From: Aureimonas sp. SK2
GTDB taxonomy: Bacteria; Pseudomonadota; Alphaproteobacteria; Rhizobiales; Rhizobiaceae
Assembly: GCF_029813115.1 (NCBI RefSeq)
Contig: NZ_JAPZDS010000024.1
Coordinates: forward strand, 1-36,684
Direction: 5' to 3'
Length of the DNA: 36,684 bases
How positions within the stretch are numbered: the first letter of the stretch is position 1; every line of letters begins with the position of its first letter. The translations under genes were made by a program, and so were the position numbers. The notes beneath the pieces were generated by a model. The model was not told the origin of the DNA. It did no database searches and worked only from the letters and a program-made list of their open reading frames with translations. Shown here in pieces: positions 28,707 through 36,227 of this stretch.

Positions 28707-28949
28707 GGCGCGGCCCCGCACGGTGCAAAAGAGAATGGAAAGTCAGGGAAATAATCGCGCTCCGCACGGTGCGCGAAAGCGCGGCACAGTGCGGAACGCA
28801 CCAAAAATCTGAGTAAAAACAACCAACCGACCGAAGCGCACCGTGCGCCTTTTTATCTCGCCATCGTGCGGTTGTTTTGCCTGCCTCTCTCCCTCGCGCC
28901 CTCCATGCTGCGCGGGAATACGATGGAGTGCGAAGGATGCTGCCGCTGC
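28707..28949. other. Candidate oriT / regulatory region upstream of the relaxase
   Basis: This is the longest gap inside the transfer backbone and lies between the relaxase and transglycosylase genes. It holds four copies of the near-palindrome GCACNGTGC, a GCGC-GAAA-GCGC hairpin (28771-28782) and a 9-bp inverted repeat, AAAACAACC (28816-28824) against GGTTGTTTT (28870-28878), which frames the palindrome GCGCACCGTGCGC (28836-28848). Position and structure suit an origin of transfer or a regulator-bound promoter. I find no RP4-like ATCCTG nick sequence, so oriT is a hypothesis. Confidence 0.45.
28718..28846. repeat. Four GCACNGTGC palindromic repeats
   Basis: Copies are at 28718-28726 (GCACGGTGC), 28764-28772 (GCACGGTGC), 28784-28792 (GCACAGTGC) and 28838-28846 (GCACCGTGC, within a longer 13-bp palindrome). 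A degenerate half-site CGTGCGG follows at 28865. Centre distances are 46, 20 and 54 bp. Each has 4-bp arms around one variable base, as expected for a dimeric DNA-binding protein. Confidence 0.75.
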
Positions 28950-29729
28950 TCATCGCGGCGTCCCAGGTTCGGAACGAGCAACGACGAGGGGGGCATTCGA
29001 CACGTCGGCGGCACGGGGTGAGCGCGCCGCGACGGAGGATCGGCTGTCGTCCGGATGCTCGTTGTCCGAGGGCAAAGCGGCAGAACCAGCGTCAGCGGTG
29101 CGCACGACGAAGAGCGGTGCTTCACGCCAGTCTGGCGGGGGCGGCGGCGTAACAGACGGCGCGTTGGACGGCGATGTCGCGCCGAGCTGCGGAGCGAGCA
29201 GCGCGACGTAAGCGCGTGTTTCAGCCGGCAGTGCGCGGCCCCTTTGGAGGTAGTCGTCGTAACGCGCCGGACCTGCATTGTAGGCCGCCAGCATCGCCGG
29301 GACATTTCCGTAGCGGTCGTACATTTCGCGGAGATAGGCGGCGCCCGCGAGAATGTTGTCGCGGGGATCATAGGGGTCGCGGCCGAGGCCATGGCGGACA
29401 CGCAAGCCCGCCCAGGTGTCGGGCATGACCTGCATCAGCCCCAGCGCGCCGGCCGACGACACGGCCCGCACATTCCCTGCGCTTTCGGCGCGTTTGACCG
29501 CGATGATCCAGAGTTCGGGAATGCCGAACCGCTGCGAGGCTTCGGCGACGAAGGCGGCGTGCGGATCGACAAAGACCGCGCGCGCCGCCGGTGCGGATTG
29601 CGCCAGAGCAGCGCCTGTCGCGTTCGCGGCGACGATCAGGCCGGAAAGGAGAAGGAGAGCCATGCGCCGGGCGGATTGATGCCGCCCGCGCGCACTCCGA
29701 TGGCTCGTCGAAGGACGGCGAGCGGGCAT
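28950..29729 (-). CDS. Lytic transglycosylase (VirB1-like)
   Basis: 259 residues. Periplasmic SLT-domain enzyme that would open peptidoglycan locally for the transfer apparatus. A signal sequence or membrane anchor runs to about residue 44 (ends ALAQ). The SLT domain holds the catalytic Glu82 in KRAESAGN, followed by GALGLMQVMPDTW and AAYNAGPARYDDY, all typical of the family. The C-terminal 75 residues are Pro/Ser-rich and appear disordered. The ATG at 29729 is chosen for its AAGGA ribosome site and 3-bp spacing to the DUF736 stop; an internal ATG at 29663 lacks one. Confidence 0.92.
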   Translation of the reverse strand: MPARRPSTSHRSARGRHQSARRMALLLLSGLIVAANATGAALAQSAPAARAVFVDPHAAFVAEASQRFGIPELWIIAVKRAESAGNVRAVSSAGALGLMQVMPDTWAGLRVRHGLGRDPYDPRDNILAGAAYLREMYDRYGNVPAMLAAYNAGPARYDDYLQRGRALPAETRAYVALLAPQLGATSPSNAPSVTPPPPPDWREAPLFVVRTADAGSAALPSDNEHPDDSRSSVAARSPRAADVSNAPLVVARSEPGTPR

Positions 29730-29732
29730 CGG

Positions 29733-30068
29733 TTAGTCCTTCTCGGCGCGGTCGCGTGGACGCGACCAGTGCAGCGACCAGGACGTCTTGTCGTCGCCAT
29801 TCTGGAAGAGGTTGGCGCGGATCGGCTGCAAGAAGGTGGGATCGTCGAGCTGGATCGAGATGAATTCGCCAGCCTTGTCGCTGGAGCGTTTCCAACCCGC
29901 GCCGATCTCCGGGCCATCCTCGGTATCGGCGTGAACGCGATAGTCGGGCGAGTTCTCGGTTTCGTTCGGCTCGGCCGCCACCATGGCGACGGCGATGTCG
30001 AGGCTGAGCGTGCGAATGCGCCCGGAATAGCCTGCCTTCAGCTTCGTGAATTCTCCGATCTGTGTCAT
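29733..30068 (-). CDS. DUF736 domain protein
   Basis: 111 residues, beginning MTQIGEFTK and containing GYSGRIRTLSLDI and the central GAGWKRSSDKAGEFISI typical of DUF736. The family is widespread next to relaxase and traF genes in alphaproteobacterial ICEs; its function is unknown. The start at 30068 has a strong AGGAGT ribosome site. A longer frame to 30191 runs into the traF gene and is not supported. Confidence 0.88.
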   Translation of the reverse strand: MTQIGEFTKLKAGYSGRIRTLSLDIAVAMVAAEPNETENSPDYRVHADTEDGPEIGAGWKRSSDKAGEFISIQLDDPTFLQPIRANLFQNGDDKTSWSLHWSRPRDRAEKD

Positions 30069-30136
30069 GCGGGACTCCTGTCGATTGTGCTGCGGTGATG
30101 AGATCGGCGGCGAAGCAAGCGCCGCCGGCCGCGCGC

Positions 30137-30682
30137 TCACCGCGTCGGCGCGCGCCATTCGAAGCGGCCGTTTCCATCCTCGTCGGTCCACAGCGGGACC
30201 GCGTGGCCGATGATCTGGTCGGTGGAGGTCAGGCCGAAATAGCGACCGTCGAGGCTGTCACGGACCTGCCAGTTCATCAGGAAGACCTGGCCGGTATGGA
30301 TGCGGCGGCAGCCCTGCCAGACTGGCAGATCGCGCCCGAGACGATCCCGTTCGAGGGCCGTTCCGACCGGGACGCCATCGATGGTTATGGTGAGGTTCGA
30401 GCGGCAAACCGTCTGCCCGGCGACGCCGAGGATGCGCTTGAGGAGCGGCACGCCTTTGGGCAGGTAGCCGCGATCGGCAAGGTAGGTCGCGAGCGGTTCG
30501 GGCGCGTCGACGGCGATGAGATCGGCGCCTGCGAACGAGCCATCGAATTCGATCGTGTAGAAGCCGATCGGCGCGCTGGCCGATGCGTTCCAGATGAGCC
30601 TGGTCGGTATCGACGTGACCGCCGGATAGCCGACGCCCACTGTGGCGAGCGCCATCACGAGAAAGAGGTCGGCGCGCGTCAC
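30137..30682 (-). CDS. traF: S26-family signal peptidase TraF
   Basis: 181 residues. Membrane-bound serine peptidase of the TraF/LepB type, with one N-terminal hydrophobic helix (about 6-24). The nucleophile is probably Ser36 in SAPIGFY and the general base Lys82 in PLLKRILG. A C-terminal GRYFG motif completes the S26 pattern. In RP4, TraF cyclises the TrbC pilin; a similar role here is inferred. It overlaps the DUF2840 stop by 4 bp. A 68-bp gap to DUF736 holds only that gene's ribosome site. Confidence 0.93.
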   Translation of the reverse strand: MTRADLFLVMALATVGVGYPAVTSIPTRLIWNASASAPIGFYTIEFDGSFAGADLIAVDAPEPLATYLADRGYLPKGVPLLKRILGVAGQTVCRSNLTITIDGVPVGTALERDRLGRDLPVWQGCRRIHTGQVFLMNWQVRDSLDGRYFGLTSTDQIIGHAVPLWTDEDGNGRFEWRAPTR

Positions 30683-31200
30683 AGCTCGGTCCTCCGGCGC
30701 AGGAGGAAGGCGCGATGCTGTTCAAGCGTGTAGGCGTGCGGCTGATAGCCGGCCACCATGCGGTTATGGACGTGCCGCCAGTGATCTGGCGAAATGGCGT
30801 CCGCGTCGATCCCAATGGCTTCGATGGCATCGACGTGGCGCAGCACGTTTTCGACCTTCGGCCAGCCCTCGACCTTCAGCAGGATTTCGCCGCCCGGATG
30901 CACGAAAGGCAGCGTCTGGTGCGGCTCGCCAGGCTCGATCGCGCGCACGATGTCGATGCGGGAGGTGATGGTGCCGAATTCGTTCGCCGCCCATCGCACG
31001 AAGGCGAAGACGGCATGTGGCCGGAACGACACGATCCGCCGTCGGCGATCGAGGATCTGGTTGTGCGCCTCGCGGCCGAACCTGATCCAGTGTTCGATCT
31101 GCTTCTCGACCCATGTCAGTTTGACATGGGTCATGTCGTCATGGGAGCACGCCAACGGCGCCGGGCCGCCGCGCATACGGGGAGCCGCGATGCCGGTCAT
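30679..31200 (-). CDS. DUF2840 domain protein
   Basis: 173 residues. Matches the DUF2840 family through VKLTWVEKQIEHWIRFGR, ILDRRRRIVSF and the closing HAYTLEQHRAFLLRRR. The family is found almost only beside traF in alphaproteobacterial transfer clusters and has no known function. The start at 31200 overlaps the upstream stop by 4 bp and has an AAGGACAG ribosome site. An ATG at 31134 lies at the start of the family homology and next to a perfect 11-bp inverted repeat, so a second start is possible. Confidence 0.87.
   Translation of the reverse strand: MTGIAAPRMRGGPAPLACSHDDMTHVKLTWVEKQIEHWIRFGREAHNQILDRRRRIVSFRPHAVFAFVRWAANEFGTITSRIDIVRAIEPGEPHQTLPFVHPGGEILLKVEGWPKVENVLRHVDAIEAIGIDADAISPDHWRHVHNRMVAGYQPHAYTLEQHRAFLLRRRTEL
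31108..31132. repeat. Perfect 11-bp inverted repeat inside the DUF2840 gene
   Basis: GACCCATGTCA and TGACATGGGTC are exact reverse complements, separated by three bases. The RNA would fold into a stable hairpin starting at the second in-frame ATG (31134) of the DUF2840 gene. Confidence 0.85.
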
Positions 31201-31448
31201 GAGGACTGTCCTTCGGTGGGTGGAAATTCGCGCTCGAGCAGCTCGCGCAGCATGTCGGCGACGGTGACGCCGCGACCGAAAGCGGCGATCTTGATCCGGC
31301 CGCGCAATTCGGGCGTCACGTCGATAGTGAGCCGGGCCGTGAACCCGGCTGCGACCGGCGCGCGCGGCGCGCTATCGGCCGCCTTGATCCATTGGTCGGG
31401 ATCCGCGGGACGTGCGGTGAAGCGGCGGCGAGTGGATCGCTCGTTCAT
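31197..31448 (-). CDS. Ribbon-helix-helix protein, partner of ParA
   Basis: 83 residues. A basic N-terminal tail (NERSTRRRFTARP) precedes a C-terminal ribbon-helix-helix region (ARLTIDVTPELRGRIKIAAFGRG then VADMLRELLEREF). Directly downstream of parA and overlapping it by 4 bp, it fits the position of a ParB/ParG-type centromere-binding partner. The partition role is inferred from fold and order. It also overlaps DUF2840 by 4 bp. Confidence 0.8.
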   Translation of the reverse strand: MNERSTRRRFTARPADPDQWIKAADSAPRAPVAAGFTARLTIDVTPELRGRIKIAAFGRGVTVADMLRELLEREFPPTEGQSS

Positions 31449-32098
31449 GGCGTGCTTCCACCAATCCGAAGGTGGATGAGTTCATCGGCGAGCGCCGCGA
31501 TCTCGCGCGCGGCCGATGTCGCGTCGTCGCATTCAAGGGCCAGGCGACCCGTCTGCGCTGCAGTAGCGAAGGCGATGCGCTGGCCTATGGAGGTGGCGAG
31601 GAGCGGAGGATCGTGATCGGCCAGGGCCGCGGCCGTCTCGCGTGCGAGGATGGTGCGCGCGCCGCAGCGATTGAGCACGAAGCGGGCGACAAGCTCGGGG
31701 CGATAGATGCGCGCTTCACGCAGAAGCGCCAGTATCTCGGCCGAGGCCCAGCCATCAAGCGGTGACGGTTGCACGGGGATCAGCACGAGGTCGGCGGCGA
31801 GGAGCGCAGAGCGCATGAGGCCGGCGACGCGCGGCGGGCCGTCGATGACGACGTGATCGACGCTCTTCGCCAATTCCGGCGCTTCACGGTGGAGCGTGTC
31901 GCGCGCCAGGCCCACGACGCCGAAGAGGCGTGGCAGGCCCTCATGGCCGCGCTGCTCAGACCAGTCGAGCGCCGAACCTTGCGGGTCCGCGTCGATCAGG
32001 GTGACGCGCTCACCGCGACCTGCGAGCTCACCGGCGACGTTGAGCGCCAGCGTCGTCTTGCCGACGCCGCCCTTTTGATTGAGGAACGCGACGATCAT
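31445..32098 (-). CDS. parA: ParA-family partition ATPase
   Basis: 217 residues. Short (type Ib-like) ParA Walker ATPase without an N-terminal helix-turn-helix. A deviant Walker A KGGVGKTT is at 9-16, the DADPQGSA motif near 38-45, and VVIDGPPR forms the Walker B region. It should position or stabilise the extrachromosomal form of the element. It overlaps repA upstream and the ribbon-helix-helix gene downstream by 4 bp each. Confidence 0.93.
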   Translation of the reverse strand: MIVAFLNQKGGVGKTTLALNVAGELAGRGERVTLIDADPQGSALDWSEQRGHEGLPRLFGVVGLARDTLHREAPELAKSVDHVVIDGPPRVAGLMRSALLAADLVLIPVQPSPLDGWASAEILALLREARIYRPELVARFVLNRCGARTILARETAAALADHDPPLLATSIGQRIAFATAAQTGRLALECDDATSAAREIAALADELIHLRIGGSTP

Positions 32099-33255
32099 CG
32101 TGCGCCTCCAGGCCGCTGGCCGAACGGAAGCTGATCGGCGGTCTGCGGCGCGCGCTTCTGCTGGTCCGGCAGGGTCGTGGGAGCGCTACGAGGGGATGCC
32201 TTGCCGACGGCGCGGAGGTTGTTCGCGGCGGTGCGGATGAGATTTTCCACATCGCGTGTGCGCTCTTCAAAGTTAGATTCTGGGTTAGACTCTAAGTTAA
32301 GAGCGCGATTTTGCCTGTGTTTTCGTGAGCTTAGGGAGGGTTCTGGTTCCTGATAGCACGAGCCTTGGGTTCCCGATGGCACGATAGCTCGGGTTCCCGA
32401 TAGCACGAGGCTGTCCACAGCTTTTCCACAGGCTGCGAGCGGCTCGAAGGCGAGGAGTGTCCGGCCACCGATCTCCACCTCGAGCGAGAGGATATAGCCG
32501 GGCAGCGGCTGTCGGCGGACGATGTCGCGCAGTTCGAAGGCGAAGCGTTTGAACGGCGACAGGCTGCCGGACTTGCGATGGAGATGACGCAGGTCGAAGC
32601 GCCAGCCAGCGCGCTGACGGCCGCCATGCTTGCGCACGAGCCGGTAGAGCCAGCGGTCGAGACCGCCAGTGAGATCGAAATAGGCCGGGTCGATGGTGAG
32701 GATGAGGGCGTCGTCGAGAACGGCTTTGTAGAACCAGTCCGGGACGATCAGCTCGATACCGTCGGGCCGCCCGTGGCGGTCCGTGCGCTCCTGCCACTCG
32801 TTGATCCACGAGAAACGGTGGCGTCGGCCCTCGGCCGGTTGCCGGATGGACGTCGAGATCGTCGTTGATTGCAGGCGGTCGAGGGCGGCCTTGAGGCGTT
32901 GATAATCGCGCAGGGACGTGCCGCGGCCGACATAGTTGAGGATGTCATAGGGCGTCGCCGCCATCAGGCGCGAGGTGCGCAGCCCAGCGTCCCGCGCCTC
33001 CACGATCTGGCTCGCGGCCCAGATCAGTATGTCGGCATCCCAGATCGTCGCCATGCCGTGATCGGGGACGGCCTCGACGCGGATCGTGATGTCACCGGCC
33101 GCGAAGTCGATCGGCGTGACGCGGTGAGATTTGGAAAGGGAGAAGAAGGGATAGGCCATGAGATCCTGCGCATCTCGCGGTGCGAAGTCGCCGGGGAGCG
33201 CGCGAAACAGATCGAGCTGCCCGCGCTCGGAAGGATCGCGACGCCGCACCACCAT
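32095..33255 (-). CDS. repA: Replication initiator RepA (RPA family)
   Basis: 386 residues. Matches plasmid replication initiators of the RPA type (LMAYPFFSLSKSHRVTPIDF, IWDADILIWAASQI, YDILNYVGRGTSLRDYQRL). The initiator-like, DNA-binding part covers about residues 1-275. The rest is low-complexity, rich in SGT and ESNP repeats that reflect repeated DNA (32243-32430) rather than a conserved protein fold. It would allow replication of the excised circular element. It follows the AlpA-like gene by 18 bp and overlaps parA. No strong ribosome site is seen, so it may rely on coupling. Confidence 0.9.
   Translation of the reverse strand: MVVRRRDPSERGQLDLFRALPGDFAPRDAQDLMAYPFFSLSKSHRVTPIDFAAGDITIRVEAVPDHGMATIWDADILIWAASQIVEARDAGLRTSRLMAATPYDILNYVGRGTSLRDYQRLKAALDRLQSTTISTSIRQPAEGRRHRFSWINEWQERTDRHGRPDGIELIVPDWFYKAVLDDALILTIDPAYFDLTGGLDRWLYRLVRKHGGRQRAGWRFDLRHLHRKSGSLSPFKRFAFELRDIVRRQPLPGYILSLEVEIGGRTLLAFEPLAACGKAVDSLVLSGTRAIVPSGTQGSCYQEPEPSLSSRKHRQNRALNLESNPESNFEERTRDVENLIRTAANNLRAVGKASPRSAPTTLPDQQKRAPQTADQLPFGQRPGGAR
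32272..32305. repeat. Tandem 12-bp AT-richer repeats (possible unwinding element)
   Basis: GTTAGATTCTGG (32272-32283), GTTAGACTCTAA (32284-32295) and a shortened GTTAAGAGCG (32296-32305) follow each other directly. They are markedly less GC-rich than the surroundings and could be the site of strand opening. Confidence 0.65.
32345..32408. repeat. Three 17-bp iterons within repA
   Basis: GGTTCCYGATRGCACGA occurs at 32345-32361, 32368-32384 and 32392-32408. The copies differ at one or two positions and are spaced 23 and 24 bp, about two helical turns, so bound RepA molecules would lie on the same face of the DNA. Confidence 0.85.
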
Positions 33256-33273
33256 GAAAGGGACCGGCCCTGG

Positions 33274-33555
33274 TTAGCGTGCGTAGCGACCGGCGGCCTG
33301 GCCGATCGGCAGCGTGTGGCGTTTCGCCGGAAGGACGGAACCGCGCGGATCGGAGGTCGAGGTGACGGCGCCGCGCGCTGCCCAGGTTTCGAGGTCGTCG
33401 ACGGAATAGACGACCCGCCCGCCGAGTTTGCGATAGGCCGGGCCGGTGCCGTAGGTGCGATGCTTTTCGAGCGTGCGGGCAGAGAGGCTGAGGAATTCAG
33501 CGGCTTCCTTCGTCCGCAGGTAGCGTGGCGGGAGCGCGGCGATATCGGGTCGCAT
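33274..33555 (-). CDS. AlpA/excisionase-like helix-turn-helix protein
   Basis: 93 residues. A MerR/AlpA-type winged helix (about 10-60) has the pattern YLRTKEAAEFLSLSARTLEKHR, then GPAYRKLGGRVVYSVDDLETW. Such small proteins act as transcription activators or recombination directionality factors in ICEs; which applies here is unknown. It is the first gene of the replication-partition operon and has a GGAGG ribosome site ten bases before the ATG at 33555. Confidence 0.85.
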   Translation of the reverse strand: MRPDIAALPPRYLRTKEAAEFLSLSARTLEKHRTYGTGPAYRKLGGRVVYSVDDLETWAARGAVTSTSDPRGSVLPAKRHTLPIGQAAGRYAR

Positions 33556-33582
33556 GGGGCGGGCCTCCGTGGGGTCGCTGGG

Positions 33583-33613
33583 GGCCGCTGGCGATCAGCG
33601 GCTGACAGCGGCC
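33583..33613. repeat. Inverted repeat upstream of the AlpA-like gene
   Basis: GGCCGCTG (33583-33590) and CAGCGGCC (33606-33613) are exact reverse complements 15 bases apart, with further CAGCGGCTG units between them. It lies 28 bp before the AlpA-like start, a good place for an operator or a directionality-factor site. Confidence 0.7.
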
Positions 33614-33653
33614 ACGGTGGCGGAGGACCGTCGGCGGGAGGGATGGGGAAGCT

Positions 33654-33716
33654 GGGGTGGCTAAATTTCCCACCCCCTGCCGTCGCTCCGGCTAGTGGTC
33701 AAAATCTGACGGTAAA
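33654..33716. mobile_element. Possible remnant of an IS21-like element end
   Basis: GGGGTGG and CCACCCC form a 7-bp inverted repeat around CTAAATTTC, followed 20 bases on by GTGGTCAAAATCTGACGG. IS21-family ends often show repeated short units such as TGGCTAAATTT and TGGTCAAAAT. No transposase gene is present, so this would be only a scar at the cargo boundary. Weak call based on remembered sequence character. Confidence 0.25.
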
Positions 33717-33867
33717 CTATTCATCGTTGCCCTGACGTAGGCGCGGCGGCATGTCTAATGTACACAGAGGAATTGCAGAAACGAGGCGGTGCAGTGCTGA
33801 AACCTGTGGGGCTTACGGCCGATGATCTTTAGTAATCGCAAGCGTTCGTCCTAAAACCATCTGAAAT

Positions 33868-36219
33868 ATGAGCGAAATCGATGATCTTGAAGGCCCACGA
33901 GCGCCTCTATCCGAGACGCCGCACCGAGGAACGGTCTTGAGTTCCAGAGACATGAACTCCGCTTCACGAAAGTCCAGTGTTTCCGCGACCGAACGCAATG
34001 CCTCTCTGGAATTAGCCCTCGCCGGCGATCCCGCAGATCTGCTCAATGAACTGCGCAACGCCTGGGGACTTCCACTTGGCCAGCCTATCCGCGTCATCGG
34101 CCGTGTGTGGCTGAAGCCGCTAACGGAAGGACGTAAGCTTTGGCTTCTGGATGATATCGAGCATCCAGAAAGTGGCGTAGGCTTGCTGTATCCGACACTT
34201 CCAGGTGCGCCAGACCGCGACGACCTAGAAGGAACGACCGCGTTCATTCCACCAGGTCCGTCCCGTCAAGTGGTTGGTCAACGTGCCGCTGACACAGGTG
34301 GACAGTGGGCTGTCGCCGAACTTGAACTCGCTGATGTTTCTGAGCGTCGAAGGCGTCGAAATCCGTGGCTCCTCAAGGTCCGCTCCGGCACGTTGCGACC
34401 GCTCAGCGAGATTCCTGCCGAATGGCAAGTCACGGTATCCGGCCCCGAATCGGCACGACGGATCGCTGCCTTGGCACGAGAAGAGATTGAGGAGCATGTC
34501 CGCAAGCTCGTCTTGCGTGAGGACGAAGAGTTGGCCCGTCGCCATGCGGAGAACGTCGCAACGCTGAGCAACCTGGATGCAGCTCGTCGACAAGCCCAAG
34601 ATGATGCTCGCGCGGCCCACGCCGAGATCGAGGCAGACCTCGCCGCACATCGCCAGCGCCGCGACGAAGCCGAACGCAGTGCAGATGACCTGCAAGTTCA
34701 GTTTGGCATCGAACAAGAGCGTTTCGCCGCCTACCGAAGAACCGTGGAACAAGAGAAGCAGCTTATGGAAATCAACTATCGGCGGCTGAAAGAGCTGCTC
34801 TCCGAGAAGGGCGAGCGGCTCGTTGCCTTAGGTCTCGCTGATGCCGAGGATGTCGCCGCGCTGGTTCCCCAGGTGGCTAACATGGAAGATGGGCGACCCG
34901 GCATTGGCTTCACCGAGGCCCTTGCTGGTGATTTCGCCCGCCTCGCACCTCTCCTTCAGAGCCGCCTGGCAGAAGGCGGCCTGCTCTATTCCCAGGCGCA
35001 GCTCCGCGACTTTCTGGCATTGCTGCGCACACGCGACCTCGTCGTGCTGGCGGGGGATTCTGGTTCGGGCAAGACGAGTCTGGTGCGTGCGGCCGCTGCG
35101 GCGATCGGCGGGGTCTGCACGGTCATTCCCGTCAAGCCCAACTGGACCGGTCCCGAGGACCTGCTCGGCTATTACAATCCGATCGAGCGAAGCTATCAGG
35201 CCACGCCATTTCTTCTCGCGCTCCAAGCCGCCGCACGCAGTCCACACGTCCCCCATTTCATCTGCCTCGACGAGATGAACCTGGCACGGGTGGAGCATTA
35301 CTTCGCCGACTTCCTCAGCCTGCTGGAGAGCCGTTCCACTTCACCCGAAATTCACCTCTACACTGCCGACGAGGAGCGTCACGTCGTCGTGGAGCAGGGG
35401 CTTTTCCTTGAAGTGGAGGCCGAAGCGCGCCGGCGCGCGGGGCTTCCCGATACCGCAACACTGGAGGATATTTTACGCCACGATCAGGCCAACGCGGAAC
35501 TGCATCGCCTCGGCGGACTCGCCGACAACGAGTCCGTGTTGCTGCACCATGGCCGCTTGCGGCGCTCGCTCACGGCTCAGATGCGCATGCCTACCTCGCT
35601 TACTTTGCCGGAGAACGTCTGGATCTTCGGCGCAGTGAATATGGATGACACGACCCACCACCTCTCTCCCAAGGTGCTCGACCGTGTGCAGGTGCTGCGC
35701 TTTCAGAACCCCATGTTAGCCGATTGGGACGCGATCGAGATCGAAATCCGTAGTGCTGCTACGACAATTTCTTCCGACATGCCGCCGTTGCGAATGACGC
35801 CAGACGAACTCGGTCAGCGCTCAGACTATCCCGCCTTCGACCGTAACGACGCAAACGTGGCGTTTCTCTCGCAGATCTCGCGCCAGTATCTCGATCCTAT
35901 CGGTGTGGAATTCGGGCTTCGCGCCGTCCGCCAGGCTCAAGGATACATCAGCGCTGCCAAGGCGGCCGGTATCAGTTCGGACGAGGCGTTGGACAATGTG
36001 ATCAAGCACAAAATCCTGCCGAAGTTCGCCTTCGACACTGCGCGCCCCGCTGGTAGCGGGCGGCCGCGCCGCGAACTCCTGCTGGAGTTGCGCGCCGAGT
36101 TGGGGCAGCGATTCGAAAATGCAGGGCTCGATAAGGACACGAGCAGTGTTGCCGATCTTGATCGCATGATCAGATTGGCTGAGGGCAATAACGGCATTGT
36201 CAACTACTGGCTGCGCTGA
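33868..36219 (+). CDS. McrB-like AAA+ NTPase with long coiled coil
   Basis: 783 residues. Residues 1-190 form an unassigned, beta-rich N-terminal region (VIGRVWLKPLTEGRKLWLLDD). Residues about 192-320 are charged and heptad-like, a long coiled coil. The AAA+ core follows, with Walker A GDSGSGKT at 396-403, Walker B LDEMNLARVEHYF (Asp468-Glu469) and a NMDDTTHHLSPKVLDR stretch at 591-606. That last motif takes the place of the MNTADR loop of McrB. The family suggests an oligomeric motor that drives a nuclease partner in type IV restriction (McrBC) or coiled-coil CoCoNuT-type systems. The start at 33868 lacks a clear ribosome site; the ATG at 33952 is an alternative. No partner nuclease lies within the window. 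Confidence 0.85.
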   Translation: MSEIDDLEGPRAPLSETPHRGTVLSSRDMNSASRKSSVSATERNASLELALAGDPADLLNELRNAWGLPLGQPIRVIGRVWLKPLTEGRKLWLLDDIEHPESGVGLLYPTLPGAPDRDDLEGTTAFIPPGPSRQVVGQRAADTGGQWAVAELELADVSERRRRRNPWLLKVRSGTLRPLSEIPAEWQVTVSGPESARRIAALAREEIEEHVRKLVLREDEELARRHAENVATLSNLDAARRQAQDDARAAHAEIEADLAAHRQRRDEAERSADDLQVQFGIEQERFAAYRRTVEQEKQLMEINYRRLKELLSEKGERLVALGLADAEDVAALVPQVANMEDGRPGIGFTEALAGDFARLAPLLQSRLAEGGLLYSQAQLRDFLALLRTRDLVVLAGDSGSGKTSLVRAAAAAIGGVCTVIPVKPNWTGPEDLLGYYNPIERSYQATPFLLALQAAARSPHVPHFICLDEMNLARVEHYFADFLSLLESRSTSPEIHLYTADEERHVVVEQGLFLEVEAEARRRAGLPDTATLEDILRHDQANAELHRLGGLADNESVLLHHGRLRRSLTAQMRMPTSLTLPENVWIFGAVNMDDTTHHLSPKVLDRVQVLRFQNPMLADWDAIEIEIRSAATTISSDMPPLRMTPDELGQRSDYPAFDRNDANVAFLSQISRQYLDPIGVEFGLRAVRQAQGYISAAKAAGISSDEALDNVIKHKILPKFAFDTARPAGSGRPRRELLLELRAELGQRFENAGLDKDTSSVADLDRMIRLAEGNNGIVNYWLR

Positions 36220-36227
36220 ACCGTCCT

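Larger units (their letters stand above)
32243..32430. other. Putative replication origin inside repA
   Basis: Within about 190 bp of the repA 3' part lie two matches to the DnaA-box consensus TTWTNCACA (TTTTCCACA at 32243-32251 and 32422-32430). They enclose three tandem 12-bp AT-richer repeats and three 17-bp iterons. This is the layout of an iteron-type oriV. The elements are seen directly; origin function is inferred. Confidence 0.6.
33556..33867. other. Intergenic junction between ICE backbone and McrB-like cargo
   Basis: This 312-bp region separates divergent genes and has no convincing frame. It should hold the promoter of the AlpA-repA operon and that of the McrB-like gene. It contains an 8-bp inverted repeat, a 7-bp inverted repeat resembling a mobile-element end, and a plain stretch (33720-33867) where I see only weakly AT-rich sequence. 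Confidence 0.6.

Noticed and set aside
28836-28856. Hairpin GCGCA-3-TGCGC followed by CTTTTT, like a plus-strand terminator
   Set aside because: No plus-strand gene precedes it and flanking genes are on the minus strand; it fits better as one of the GCACNGTGC repeats.
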